A DNA stretch of 56,576 nt from Anaerolineae bacterium. GTDB taxonomy: Bacteria > Chloroflexota > Anaerolineae > Anaerolineales > Villigracilaceae. Both the position numbers and the translations under genes were made by a program. Below the pieces are notes generated by a model that worked only from the letters and a program-made list of their open reading frames with translations, made no database searches and had not been told where the DNA came from. Shown here piece by piece: positions 17,305 to 25,195 of the stretch. The stretch is taken from NCBI GenBank assembly GCA_022013685.1, contig JAKLPV010000191.1, positions 1 to 56,576 on the forward strand, in the 5' to 3' direction. Numbering within the stretch: the first letter of the stretch is position 1; the number at the start of each line of letters is the position of its first letter.

Positions 17305-18347
17305 AATCAAACCAAATTTATACCCTGTTTGCGTTGTTGGGGGTATTCCTTCTTGTAATTTTAGCTTGTATTGGCCTCATGTCTGCCGGATGGTGGTTGT
17401 CTCGCCCGCCTGAAATCCCCACCGTTGTTTTTGTTACCCGTCCACCCCAGGGAGGAAGCGCGGCTACCCCCCTTAGCCCGGCTGCCGTTGCCGTTGCGTC
17501 TCCAACGTTCGAGCCTGGTTCCGGCCCGTTTGGGAAAATTGTCTATGTTTGCCAGGTTTTTAAAACTAGCGCCAACGACCAAATTTGCTTGATGAACGCA
17601 GATGGCAGCAACCAGCGCCGCCTGACCACTGATGACCGTTCGAAGCACTTTTACCCGTCCCTTGCGCCAGACGGCCTTTCGATCGTTTTCTCGTCGAACC
17701 TCTCAGGTCGGGGGCAATATGAAATCTATGAGATGGATTTATTGGGTAACACAAAACGCCTGACCCGCGAAATAGGCATCCTGACTTCTCCTGAAATTTC
17801 CCCCGATGGTCAACAGGTTGCCTTCACCCGCAGCGACGGTGTAGACCGCACGGCCATCTGGCTGATGAATCGCGATGGTTCGAACCCGCGCGAGATTTAC
17901 CCCAAAGGCTGGGATCCAACCTGGTCGCCTGATGGTGCGAAAATCATGTTTGCCACCAGCGTCCCCGGCTATGGCATCCAACTCGCAACTATTAATTTGG
18001 ATGGTTCAGACTTCCAACGCATCAGCAACCTGCCAGACCTGCGCGGGCGCAACGACTGGTCGAATGATGGCCGTTGGTTGGTTACCTATTCTGGTATACC
18101 CTGGCGGCGTGAATTGTTCATGATGAACCCCGATGGTTCCTCCCCGTTCCAGGTTTCTCCGGCGGGCGGCAACAGTCAGGGCCCTGGTTTTTCCCCCGAT
18201 GGCAGCTGGATTGTTTTCACTGCCTACTTCGATCTTTACAACGACGAGAACGGCTGCGAAATCTATATCGTCAAGATTGACGGCAGCGGCCTGAAACGTC
18301 TGACCGATAACGATTTTTGTGACTGGCAGCCGCGCTGGGGACCTTAA
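17301..18347 (+). CDS. TolB-like beta-propeller protein with N-terminal anchor
   Basis: 348 residues. One N-terminal hydrophobic helix (about 8-30) is followed by a Pro/Ala/Ser-rich linker (about 40-75). The rest is a six-bladed WD40-like (PD40) propeller; each blade has the phrase S/A-PDG-x-x-I/V-x-F (SLAPDGLSIVFSS, PDGQQVAFTRS, PDGAKIMFATS, SPDGSWIVFTA). The anchor places the propeller outside the membrane, where such domains bind proteins or carbohydrates. The 4-base overlap with the HD-GYP gene makes it part of the signalling operon, perhaps as sensor partner. The specific role is not known. Confidence 0.82.
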   Translation: MKSNQIYTLFALLGVFLLVILACIGLMSAGWWLSRPPEIPTVVFVTRPPQGGSAATPLSPAAVAVASPTFEPGSGPFGKIVYVCQVFKTSANDQICLMNADGSNQRRLTTDDRSKHFYPSLAPDGLSIVFSSNLSGRGQYEIYEMDLLGNTKRLTREIGILTSPEISPDGQQVAFTRSDGVDRTAIWLMNRDGSNPREIYPKGWDPTWSPDGAKIMFATSVPGYGIQLATINLDGSDFQRISNLPDLRGRNDWSNDGRWLVTYSGIPWRRELFMMNPDGSSPFQVSPAGGNSQGPGFSPDGSWIVFTAYFDLYNDENGCEIYIVKIDGSGLKRLTDNDFCDWQPRWGP

Positions 18348-18364
18348 TTGTACAGGAATGGTGG

Positions 18365-19333
18365 ATGATGGCAAAAGTACTGCTTACCGAAGATGAAGAT
18401 TCTCTGCGCCTGATGACCCGCACCGTTTTGGAATTGGATGGCCACCAGGTTTTTGCCTATGCCAACGGACAACTGGCTCTGGATGCCTTTGAAGAAGTAA
18501 ACCCCGATGTGGTTGTTTCCGATATTTCCATGCCTCTTTTGGATGGTTTCGGACTGCTCGATGCTGTGCGTCGCCTGCACACGGGTTCGGTCGTTCCGTT
18601 TTTGTTTTTGACGGCTCGTTCTGAGCATGAAGATGTGCGCTTTGCTCGCTCCCTGGGTGTCGACGATTACCTTTTTAAGCCCTACGATGCCGAAGAATTG
18701 CTCGAGGCGGTGCGCACTCGCCTGGAACGCCGCCGCGTTATCGAGTTGTTCGAGTCGCGCCAGGCGCATATACAGACCATTATTATGCTCGCCAAGCTGG
18801 TCGAAGCCCGCGATGAGTATACGGGAGATCATGTTCAGCGCGTGCAATTCCTGGCCATGGAGCTTGGATTAGCCCTGGGATGGACGCCTGAAGCCATGGT
18901 TATTCTTGAATATGGCTCCCTTTTGCATGACATTGGCAAAATAGCCATCCCGGAAGCGATTCTGAACAAGCCCGGCAAGTTGACCCCCGAAGAATTTGCG
19001 ATCATGCGCACCCATACTATTGTTGGCGAGAAAATTTTACGAGATATTTCGCACTTGCGCAGGGCGGTTCCGTATGTTCGTCATCATCACGAACGATGGG
19101 ATGGAACCGGTTATCCAGATGGCTTGGCCGGCGAGGATATCCCTCTCGAAGGGCGCTTGATGGCGATTGTCGATTTTTTTGACGCCCTGGCAAGCGAACG
19201 GTCGTATCACCATAATATGCCTGTGGAGCAAGTTTTGAGTTTGATCCGCGAAAATGCAGGCAAGCACTTCGACCCGATCATGGCGGACGTGTTTATCTCG
19301 TTACAGGAAGCGAAGCGCTTGGGACAGGCATAA
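18365..19333 (+). CDS. response regulator with HD-GYP domain
   Basis: 322 residues: receiver domain (about 1-125; D53 in VVVSDISMPLLDG, K near 103 in LFKPYD) joined by a helix to an HD-GYP domain (about 140-310). Motifs are complete: H in TGDHVQRV, HDIGKIAIP, HTIVGEKIL, HHHERWDGTGYPDGLAGEDIPLEGRLMAIVDFFDAL. It should act as a phosphorylation-controlled cyclic-di-GMP phosphodiesterase and is the second one in this cluster. ATG codons at 18365 and 18368 are both possible; AGGA at 18354-18357 suits either. The gene closes the operon. Confidence 0.88.
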   Translation: MMAKVLLTEDEDSLRLMTRTVLELDGHQVFAYANGQLALDAFEEVNPDVVVSDISMPLLDGFGLLDAVRRLHTGSVVPFLFLTARSEHEDVRFARSLGVDDYLFKPYDAEELLEAVRTRLERRRVIELFESRQAHIQTIIMLAKLVEARDEYTGDHVQRVQFLAMELGLALGWTPEAMVILEYGSLLHDIGKIAIPEAILNKPGKLTPEEFAIMRTHTIVGEKILRDISHLRRAVPYVRHHHERWDGTGYPDGLAGEDIPLEGRLMAIVDFFDALASERSYHHNMPVEQVLSLIRENAGKHFDPIMADVFISLQEAKRLGQA

Positions 19334-19349
19334 GCCTGTCTGAATATTT

Positions 19350-20129
19350 TTACCAGTTACATTGGGGGCAGGTGTTGATCCCGGCTGTTTTGCCGACTTT
19401 TTTATACATGGTCACATTGGTGAAAGATTCCCCCAGAATGCCGTCGTGGATGGCCCATGAGCGCAGGCGAATGCTGTGCGCCGCTTCGGGCCGGCGAAAG
19501 GTGGAGCCGTCGAGCAGTGGGGCCAGGTCTCCAGATTCGCCAAAGCCGCTTTCGATGCGTTCCATCAGGCGGCGGCCCATTTGGTAGGTGAAGCCGTAAC
19601 GTTCGAAGATGACCGCATTGTGATAATAGAGCGGCTCGACAAAGTACATGTCATGCCCCAGGCTGGCGACAAACTTCTCGAAGGTTTCGATGGCCGGGGC
19701 CAGCAAACGCAATCCGCGCCGCACCTGGCCGGGGGATAATCCATACGCCAGGGCCTCGGCTTCCGCTCCCAGGTTGCGCTTGAGCGTTCCGAAGCGGGTC
19801 GGGCTGCCATCGGGCATGGTATCGACAGCGAATCGGGGCGAATCGGGGTCGTTCAAGATGTAGAGCAGGATGTGAATCTGTCCGTTGACGGTGTCGGTCA
19901 GGTGGCCGTAAAGAATGGGGTCTGGGAAATGCTGTTCGTGAAACAGGGATAGTTCAACGTCGCTTGAGCCTGGCCGGTATTTAAACTGAAAAAGCGATTT
20001 GATGCGCTGTGTATCAAGGCCGGGCATATTGAAGCGCTCGAACAGTTCTTGAGGAATGATTTGCCCGTAGAGTGCTCGTTTTTGGTCTTCAGGTAGTAAA
20101 TTGATTCCGCCGATGGTCGATGGGGACAT
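19350..20129 (-). CDS. conserved-looking protein of unknown function, C-terminal CPxC
   Basis: 259 residues that I do not recognise. It is soluble, with no signal or membrane segments. Features: INLLPEDQKRALYGQIIPQELFERF near the start, a strand-rich core (VELSLFHEQHFPDPILYGHLTDTVNGQIHILLYILNDP), YYHNAVIFERYGFTYQMGRRLMERI (about 170-195), which is reminiscent of GNAT-type 'N..FE..GF' endings, a segment ending IHDGILGESFTNVTMYKKVGK, and a final CPQCNW. The last Cys pair could bind metal or be redox active. It lies 24 bases upstream of smpB on the same strand and is probably expressed after it would begin, i.e. downstream in no shared order; the two are read in the same direction. Confidence 0.6.
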   Translation of the reverse strand: MSPSTIGGINLLPEDQKRALYGQIIPQELFERFNMPGLDTQRIKSLFQFKYRPGSSDVELSLFHEQHFPDPILYGHLTDTVNGQIHILLYILNDPDSPRFAVDTMPDGSPTRFGTLKRNLGAEAEALAYGLSPGQVRRGLRLLAPAIETFEKFVASLGHDMYFVEPLYYHNAVIFERYGFTYQMGRRLMERIESGFGESGDLAPLLDGSTFRRPEAAHSIRLRSWAIHDGILGESFTNVTMYKKVGKTAGINTCPQCNW

Positions 20130-20153
20130 AACAGGCCGCCTTTCAGGCTTATC

Positions 20154-20615
20154 CTAATCTTTCATGCGGGCTTCGCGCTGCATTTCGCGTTCCTGGTCGC
20201 GTTGGGCGATTGAATCGCGTTTGTCGTGCAGTTTCTTGCCCTTGGCCAGCGCAATTTCGATTTTGGCGCGGCCCTCTTTCAGGTAGACTTTGAGCGGGAC
20301 GATGGTAACGCCTTTCTGGCGGACTTCATCCCACAATTGGCGGATTTGGCGCTTGTGCAGCAAGAGTCTGCGTTTGCGCTTGGGGTCGTGGTTGAAACGA
20401 TTGGCCTGTACATAAGGCGCGATATGGCATTCGACCAGCCAGGCTTCGTGCCCGTCTACTTCTACAAAAGCTTCGGCCAGGCTGACCTGGCCAGCGCGGA
20501 TGGATTTGATTTCGGAGCCTTGCAGCGAAAGCCCGGCTTCGAAATGTTCGAGCAGGAAGTATTCAAAGCCCGCTTTGCGGTTGGATGCGAGGATTTTGAC
20601 GTTGTCAGTGGTCAT
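20154..20615 (-). CDS. smpB: SsrA-binding protein SmpB
   Basis: 153 residues, normal length. Diagnostic stretches: KILASNRKAGFEYFLLEHFEAGLSLQGSEIKSIRAGQVSL, EAWLVECHIAPYVQANRFNHDPKRKRRLLLHKRQI and the basic tail KGKKLHDKRDSIAQRDQEREMQREARMKD. SmpB binds tmRNA and is needed for trans-translation rescue of stalled ribosomes. No ssrA gene is seen in the window. The ATG (complement of 20613-20615) begins the conserved domain; a longer in-frame extension upstream reads through the MFS gene and is spurious. It is followed on the same strand by the unknown 259-residue protein. Confidence 0.95.
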   Translation of the reverse strand: MTTDNVKILASNRKAGFEYFLLEHFEAGLSLQGSEIKSIRAGQVSLAEAFVEVDGHEAWLVECHIAPYVQANRFNHDPKRKRRLLLHKRQIRQLWDEVRQKGVTIVPLKVYLKEGRAKIEIALAKGKKLHDKRDSIAQRDQEREMQREARMKD

Positions 20616-20621
20616 ATTTCG

Positions 20622-20630
20622 ATGATACCA
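20622..20630 (-). promoter_or_regulatory. extended -10 promoter of smpB, leaderless position
   Basis: On the minus strand TGG-TATCAT (20630 to 20622) forms an extended -10. Only six bases separate it from the ATG at 20615, so transcription should start at or next to the A of the start codon. No clear -35 is present. Confidence 0.4.
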
Positions 20631-20634
20631 GATT

Positions 20635-21900
20635 TTAGCCCCACTTAAGGATTGCCATGCCAGACAGCGCCCGCAAGAATCCGGCCAGGATGAGCGCCAG
20701 CGAAATGCCCATGACGGTTGCCATGGCCGGGCCAAGCAGCGACCCTGCCAGCGCGCAGGCATTGAGAACGATGGTGTACCAGGCCAGGTATGCCGGGCTG
20801 TCTTGGGGCGGGCAGGCTTCGAGCAGGTAGTTGAGTTGCGCCCCGCCGACCATTGCCCAGACCAATCCGCCCAGGATGGAAATGGCATAATATTCCCAAA
20901 CCTGGCTGGAAAAAGCCAGGAAGAAGGGGTACAAACTCATGCCGATCACGCCCCAGCCGGTAACGGCCTTGTGGCTGGTTTTGCGCACCAGGCGGCTGAG
21001 CTGGGTCGAGCCGAGCAGGACGGTCAGATAAAACAGGGCGGTGCCAATGCCAATATGTTCGTCGGTCAGGCCCAATTCGTTGACGAAGTAAATCGGAAAA
21101 AGCGGGATGGCGAGATATTGCGACAGGTGGAAGAAGAGCAATACCAGCAGCGTGACGCGGAATGGGGTTTTCCAGACATCGAGCCGCAGGGTATTTTTTA
21201 GGCCGGGGCGTAGCATCGGCTCGTTTAATGGCGACCCGGCTTGCGGCTGGGAGCGTTCCGTGCCGGATTCGGTTTCGGGCAGGGGCCGGATGAAGTAGAG
21301 ATGGACGCTGCTCATCGCCGCTCCCAAAAATCCGAGAAAAAAGACAACCTGATAGTTGAATGGGAAGGGAAATTGTTCGAGCAGCCAGCCGGTGCCGAGC
21401 GAGGCGCCCATGAAGACGACTGACAGCACAATGTTGCGCTTGGCCGCCACGCTGGCGCGCCATTCTGTCGGGACGGAGCTGGCAAACAGGGTATTGAAAC
21501 CCACGCTCAGGGCGGTTAGCGGGATGGCTTGCAGGAGGATGATGCTGGTCAGGCCCCAAACCTGTCCCTGCGCATCGAAGAGCCAGGGCAGGAAGGCCCA
21601 CAAAAGGAAGCCGAGCCGGTAGATGACCGATGTCCAGAAGACGGCGCGGTGAACGGGGTGTTTTGCCAGCCATATCCCGGCGGGGATGGCCAGTATCAGG
21701 CTGACCAGGGCCGGGATGGCGCCCAGCAGGCCGATTTGGAAACTGCTGGCTCCCAGGCGGGCGGCGAAGACATTCTGAAAGTTGAGCGATGATCCGGCCA
21801 ACAGGGCATACCAACCAATATCCAGATAGAAATGAATAAAGTTGGCGCGGTATTCGACCGGGACGGCGGGGTTGACGAAAAAGCGGCGGATTAATTTCAC
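20635..21900 (-). CDS. major facilitator superfamily transporter
   Basis: 421 residues with about twelve hydrophobic segments. The first helix pair is joined by a short loop (AIPAGIWLAKHPVHRAVFW), and a central hydrophilic loop (about residues 190-225, TESGTERSQPQAGSPLNE) separates two six-helix halves. The second half contains RLVRKTSHKAVTGWGVIGMSLYPFFLAF. This general shape fits MFS exporters; the substrate cannot be told. The start is GTG at 21900 (complement). It ends 19 bases upstream of smpB and is divergent from the PhoB-like regulator. Confidence 0.82.
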   Translation of the reverse strand: MKLIRRFFVNPAVPVEYRANFIHFYLDIGWYALLAGSSLNFQNVFAARLGASSFQIGLLGAIPALVSLILAIPAGIWLAKHPVHRAVFWTSVIYRLGFLLWAFLPWLFDAQGQVWGLTSIILLQAIPLTALSVGFNTLFASSVPTEWRASVAAKRNIVLSVVFMGASLGTGWLLEQFPFPFNYQVVFFLGFLGAAMSSVHLYFIRPLPETESGTERSQPQAGSPLNEPMLRPGLKNTLRLDVWKTPFRVTLLVLLFFHLSQYLAIPLFPIYFVNELGLTDEHIGIGTALFYLTVLLGSTQLSRLVRKTSHKAVTGWGVIGMSLYPFFLAFSSQVWEYYAISILGGLVWAMVGGAQLNYLLEACPPQDSPAYLAWYTIVLNACALAGSLLGPAMATVMGISLALILAGFLRALSGMAILKWG

Positions 21901-21908
21901 AAGGGCTG

Positions 21909-21914
21909 ATTATA
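21909..21914 (-). promoter_or_regulatory. -10 element of the MFS gene
   Basis: Minus-strand TATAAT (21914 to 21909) ends eight bases before the GTG start, giving a leader of one or two bases at most. No convincing -35 at the expected distance. Confidence 0.35.
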
Positions 21915-21941
21915 ATTTAGTTCGTGAATTCTGATTTTTTC

Positions 21942-21970
21942 CTGACACCAATCTGCCACAAAATTATGCT
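21942..21970 (+). promoter_or_regulatory. promoter of the PhoB/PhoR-like operon
   Basis: CTGACA (21942-21947) and TATGCT (21965-21970) are 17 bases apart. Transcription would begin near 21977, leaving a leader of about six bases before ATG 21983. No Shine-Dalgarno is visible. Confidence 0.45.
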
Positions 21971-21982
21971 ATCCTATAACCG

Positions 21983-22684
21983 ATGACACCCAAGATACTG
22001 GTTGTGGATGATGAACGATCTGTCACTGATTTGCTGGCATACAACCTGCGCAAATCTGGCTATGAGCCGTTGGTGGCTGCCGACGGGCGCGAAGCCTTGC
22101 GCCTGGCGCGCCAGGCCAGCCCGGACTTGATCTTGCTCGACCTGATGCTGCCCGGCATGGACGGGCTGGATGTCTGCCGCGAACTGCGCAAGATCGGCGA
22201 TATTCCGATCATCATGATCACCGCCCTGGGCGAAGAAACCGACCGGGTGGTGGGCCTCGAACTGGGCGCGGACGATTACGTCACCAAGCCTTTCAGCGTG
22301 CGCGAGTTGATGGCGCGCATCAAGTCTGTGCTGCGCCGCGCCCAGGCCGAAAAATCCGACCCGGCCGAGGGGCAAAAACCCGACCCCCGCCTGCGCGGAC
22401 CGGGCGGGCTGCTGCTGGACCCCGACTCCCGCACCGTGAGCGTGGCGGGCAGCGCCCTCGACCTGACCCGGCTCGAGTTTGACCTGTTGCAGTTGTTCCT
22501 GATCAATGCTGGGCGTGTGCTGACCCGTGAACGCCTGCTCGAACAGGCCTGGGGCTACGATTACGTTGGCGACACCCGCGCCGTGGACAGCGCCATGAAA
22601 CGCCTGCGCGCCAAGCTGCGCGGCGCTTCGCCCGAAGCCGACAGCCTCGAAGCGGTACGCGGGGTGGGCTACCGCCTGAAATGA
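21983..22684 (+). CDS. OmpR/PhoB-family response regulator
   Basis: 233 residues. Receiver domain (1-120) with DD at 9-10, phosphoacceptor D53 in LILLDLMLPGMDG, T80 in MITALGEE and K102 in VTKPFSVREL. A linker of about 20 residues leads to a winged-helix domain (about 135-232) containing LTRLEFDLLQLFL, RVLTRERLLEQAWGYDYVGDTRAVDSAMKRLRAKL and a final GVGYRLK. It should bind direct repeats in promoters when phosphorylated by the kinase encoded 24 bases downstream. No ribosome binding site is visible, in line with a near-leaderless transcript. Confidence 0.9.
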   Translation: MTPKILVVDDERSVTDLLAYNLRKSGYEPLVAADGREALRLARQASPDLILLDLMLPGMDGLDVCRELRKIGDIPIIMITALGEETDRVVGLELGADDYVTKPFSVRELMARIKSVLRRAQAEKSDPAEGQKPDPRLRGPGGLLLDPDSRTVSVAGSALDLTRLEFDLLQLFLINAGRVLTRERLLEQAWGYDYVGDTRAVDSAMKRLRAKLRGASPEADSLEAVRGVGYRLK

Positions 22685-22685
22685 T

Positions 22686-22696
22686 ACCTGTCAGGT
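22686..22696 (+). repeat. ACCTGTCAGGT palindrome, copy 1
   Basis: The 11-base palindrome ACCTGTCAGGT begins one base after the stop codon of the response regulator and is followed by TTTTG. An identical copy lies at 25085-25095, again just after a stop codon. Confidence 0.5.
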
Positions 22697-22708
22697 TTTG
22701 ACTCAACA

Positions 22709-24142
22709 ATGCAAACTCCCATTCGCACCCGCCTGACCCTGACCACACTGGCCGTCCTGTTGATCGGCATGGGGCTGGCTGCCATTCTGTCGTGGCTGGC
22801 GGTCGAGCGGCTGTTCCTCGACACCCAGCGCGAGAACCTGCTCAGCCAGGCGCGCCTGAGCGCCGCGGCGCTGCAGGGGCAACCCATTCCCGTCAGCAGC
22901 GAACCGTATGCCCAGACCGCGAACGCCCAGCCCGGCATCCACACGCACCTGCTGGAAGAGCAGGATGCGATCGTGCTGGCCCTGCCCGATGAAGCGGAAA
23001 CCGCCTCCTCGCGGCTGCCCTCCCTCGATTATCGGGACGGTTCGGGCGAAAACCTGTATGCGCGCTCCGAGATCGATTCTGCCCTGAACGGGACTCCCGC
23101 GACAGCCATCCACCGCGTGGACGACCAGCGCGTGCTGTATGCTGCTGCACCGATCTACTCCGAGACGGGCCAGATCAGCGGGATTGTCTACATCGCCTCA
23201 CCGCTGGCCCCGAGCGGATTGCCCGTCAGCGTGGTCTTGCAACTACTCGGCGCGCTGCTGGTCGCGATCGTGCTGGCGTTTGCCGCCGGGACGCTGCTGG
23301 CGCGCCGCATCGCCCGTCCGTTGGAGCAGTTGGCGCAGGCCGCCCGCTCCGTCGCCGCCGGGAATCTGATGCAGCAAGTGCCCGTAGACAAGGACATCAA
23401 AGAACTGCACAGCCTGGGCGAGTCGTTCAATTACATGACCGGCAGCCTGCAAAAATCGGACGAGACCAAGAACGTTTTTATCGCCAATGTCACCCATGAG
23501 CTGCGCACTCCCCTGACGGTCATCAAAGGCACGATCGAGACCCTCGAAGACGGCGCGCTGGACGACACCGAAGGGCGCGGACCGCTGCTGAGCTCGATGC
23601 AGCGCGAGACCGAACGCCTGATCCGGCTGGTCAACGAACTTTTGGTGCTGACCCGAGCCGATGCGGGCGCGCTGCAACTCGACCTGCGCGCGCTCGACCT
23701 GGCCGAGCTGGCCCGCGCGCGCTGTGAGGGCCTGTCCCGGCTGGCGGCCCAGCGCGGGATAGAATTAACCGTCGAAGCGCGGGAACAAGCCGGGGTGAGG
23801 GGCGACGCCGACCGGCTGGCCCAGGTGCTCGATAACATCCTCGATAACGCCATCCGCCACTCGCCAGACAACGCCCGGATCTCGATCCTGATCACAAAAG
23901 AAGGCCGGGAAGTGCGCTGTTCGGTCTGCGACCAAGGCGCAGGCATTGCGCCGAAGCACCTGCCGTTCATCTTTGACCGCTTTTACCGGGCCGATGCCTC
24001 GCGCAACCGCCAAACCGGTGGCACGGGGCTGGGGCTGGCCATCGCGCGCGCGCTGGTTACGGCCCAGGGCGGACGGGTGGCCGCCGAAAGCGAACCGGGC
24101 GCGGGCGCGACGATCACCTTCTGGCTGCCAACTGGTCCCTGA
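22709..24142 (+). CDS. sensor histidine kinase (PhoR/BaeS-type)
   Basis: 477 residues: TM1 (about 10-32), an extracytoplasmic region (33-165), TM2 (about 170-192), HAMP (about 193-245), HisKA with NVTHELRTPLTVIKG (His263) and HATPase_c with N box (NILDNAIRHSPDN), G1 (DQGAGIAPKHLPFIFDRFYR) and G2 (GGTGLGLAIARAL). It partners the OmpR-type regulator just upstream. The outside region is moderately long and has no motif I recognise, so the stimulus is unknown. No good ribosome binding site precedes the ATG. Confidence 0.9.
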   Translation: MQTPIRTRLTLTTLAVLLIGMGLAAILSWLAVERLFLDTQRENLLSQARLSAAALQGQPIPVSSEPYAQTANAQPGIHTHLLEEQDAIVLALPDEAETASSRLPSLDYRDGSGENLYARSEIDSALNGTPATAIHRVDDQRVLYAAAPIYSETGQISGIVYIASPLAPSGLPVSVVLQLLGALLVAIVLAFAAGTLLARRIARPLEQLAQAARSVAAGNLMQQVPVDKDIKELHSLGESFNYMTGSLQKSDETKNVFIANVTHELRTPLTVIKGTIETLEDGALDDTEGRGPLLSSMQRETERLIRLVNELLVLTRADAGALQLDLRALDLAELARARCEGLSRLAAQRGIELTVEAREQAGVRGDADRLAQVLDNILDNAIRHSPDNARISILITKEGREVRCSVCDQGAGIAPKHLPFIFDRFYRADASRNRQTGGTGLGLAIARALVTAQGGRVAAESEPGAGATITFWLPTGP

Positions 24143-24209
24143 TTGCCTGCCAACTGACACACTCCTGACCCAGGCGGGGACTATGATGGGGAAAATTCAG
24201 GAGGTTCCT

Positions 24210-25073
24210 ATGAAATCACAATCACTACCCAATATCATCAGCTTGACCCTGTCCGCAGTTATGGTCTTTGTTCTGGCCGCCCTCAACCTTTCGAGCGCCA
24301 GCGCCCAGACCGGCCCGACTTCCACTCCCCAGCCGACCGAGGAGCCCGCGCCGCAGGTTGTCGTGACCCAAGCGCCCGCCCCGGTTTGCGACCCCAACCG
24401 CAGCATCCAGGTCAGCGGGACGGCGGTGGTCAACGTCACACCCGATCGGGTCTTGATCCAGCTCGGGGTGCAGTCGAATGGCTCGAGCGCCGCAAAAGTC
24501 GAAGCTGCCAATAGCAAAACCATCCAGCGCGTAGTAAATGCCCTGAAAAAGCTGGGCGTGGCGCAAAAGGACATTGTCACAGATCGCTACATCATTGAGC
24601 CGGTCTATGATGACTATAACAGCCTGAAAATCAAGGGTTATCGCATCAACAACGTGGTGGCCATCACCCTGAGCGATTTGTCGAAAGTGAACCTGGTGCT
24701 GACGGCTGCGCTGGAGGCTGGGGCCAACCAGGTGCTTAACACCGAGTTCTATCTGAGCGACCTGCGCACGTACCGCGACCAGGCCCGCACAATGGCGATG
24801 ACCGCCGCCAAAGAAAAGGCCGGCGACCTGGCCCGCGCTGCCGGCTCGGATATCGACTGTGTCTTGAACATCAACGAAAACACCTGGTCTTATTTCAACG
24901 GTTGGGGCTGGTACGGCGGTGGTGGAAGCTCGCGAGATTTGTGGACGCAGAACGCCGTCCAGAATGCCGCGCCGCCCGCCGAAGCCGCAGGTGCCCTGAG
25001 CGAATCCGGCCCGATCAGCGTCGGCCAGATCTCGGTGCGGGCCGAAGTCAGCGCCTCGTTCAGTTTGAAGTGA
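24210..25073 (+). CDS. SIMPL-domain (DUF541) exported protein
   Basis: 287 residues. A signal peptide (about 1-31, ending SSASAQT) is followed by a Thr/Pro-rich linker (32-65) and a DUF541 domain: SIQVSGTAVVNVTPDRVLIQLGVQ, the repeated helix-strand pattern, YRINNVVAITLSDLSKVNLVLTAALEAGANQV, and RDQARTMAMTAAKEKAGDLARAAGSDI. The last strand is ISVGQISVRAEVSASFSLK, as usual. An internal Gly/Trp-rich loop (FNGWGWYGGGGSS) is unusual. AGGAGGT at 24199-24205 sets the start. DUF541 proteins form oligomeric rings in the envelope; some protect against oxidative stress. It may belong to the two-component regulon upstream. Confidence 0.85.
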   Translation: MKSQSLPNIISLTLSAVMVFVLAALNLSSASAQTGPTSTPQPTEEPAPQVVVTQAPAPVCDPNRSIQVSGTAVVNVTPDRVLIQLGVQSNGSSAAKVEAANSKTIQRVVNALKKLGVAQKDIVTDRYIIEPVYDDYNSLKIKGYRINNVVAITLSDLSKVNLVLTAALEAGANQVLNTEFYLSDLRTYRDQARTMAMTAAKEKAGDLARAAGSDIDCVLNINENTWSYFNGWGWYGGGGSSRDLWTQNAVQNAAPPAEAAGALSESGPISVGQISVRAEVSASFSLK

Positions 25074-25084
25074 CCCTCTGTGAA

Positions 25085-25095
25085 ACCTGTCAGGT
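25085..25095 (+). repeat. ACCTGTCAGGT palindrome, copy 2
   Basis: Same 11-base palindrome as at 22686-22696, 11 bases after the SIMPL gene stop and followed by CTTTTT. Confidence 0.5.
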
Positions 25096-25121
25096 CTTTT
25101 TAGTGGGTAACAGCAGGAGAC

Positions 25122-25156
25122 AAAAAACGCGCCCAGCTGGGCGCGTTTTTTTTTTT
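25122..25156. terminator. strong bidirectional intrinsic terminator
   Basis: CGCGCCC (25128-25134) pairs with GGGCGCG (25139-25145) across an AGCT loop. Six A precede and eleven T follow, so the structure works on both strands. It lies between the convergent SIMPL and ABC exporter genes. Confidence 0.92.
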
Positions 25157-25195
25157 GATAGCCGGAGCTTTAGCGAGAATACAGAGATGCTTTTG

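Noticed and set aside
20645-21814. 389-codon frame inside the MFS gene in another minus-strand frame
   Set aside because: Rich in Arg/Pro/His with no family features, a typical shadow of a GC-rich membrane protein gene.
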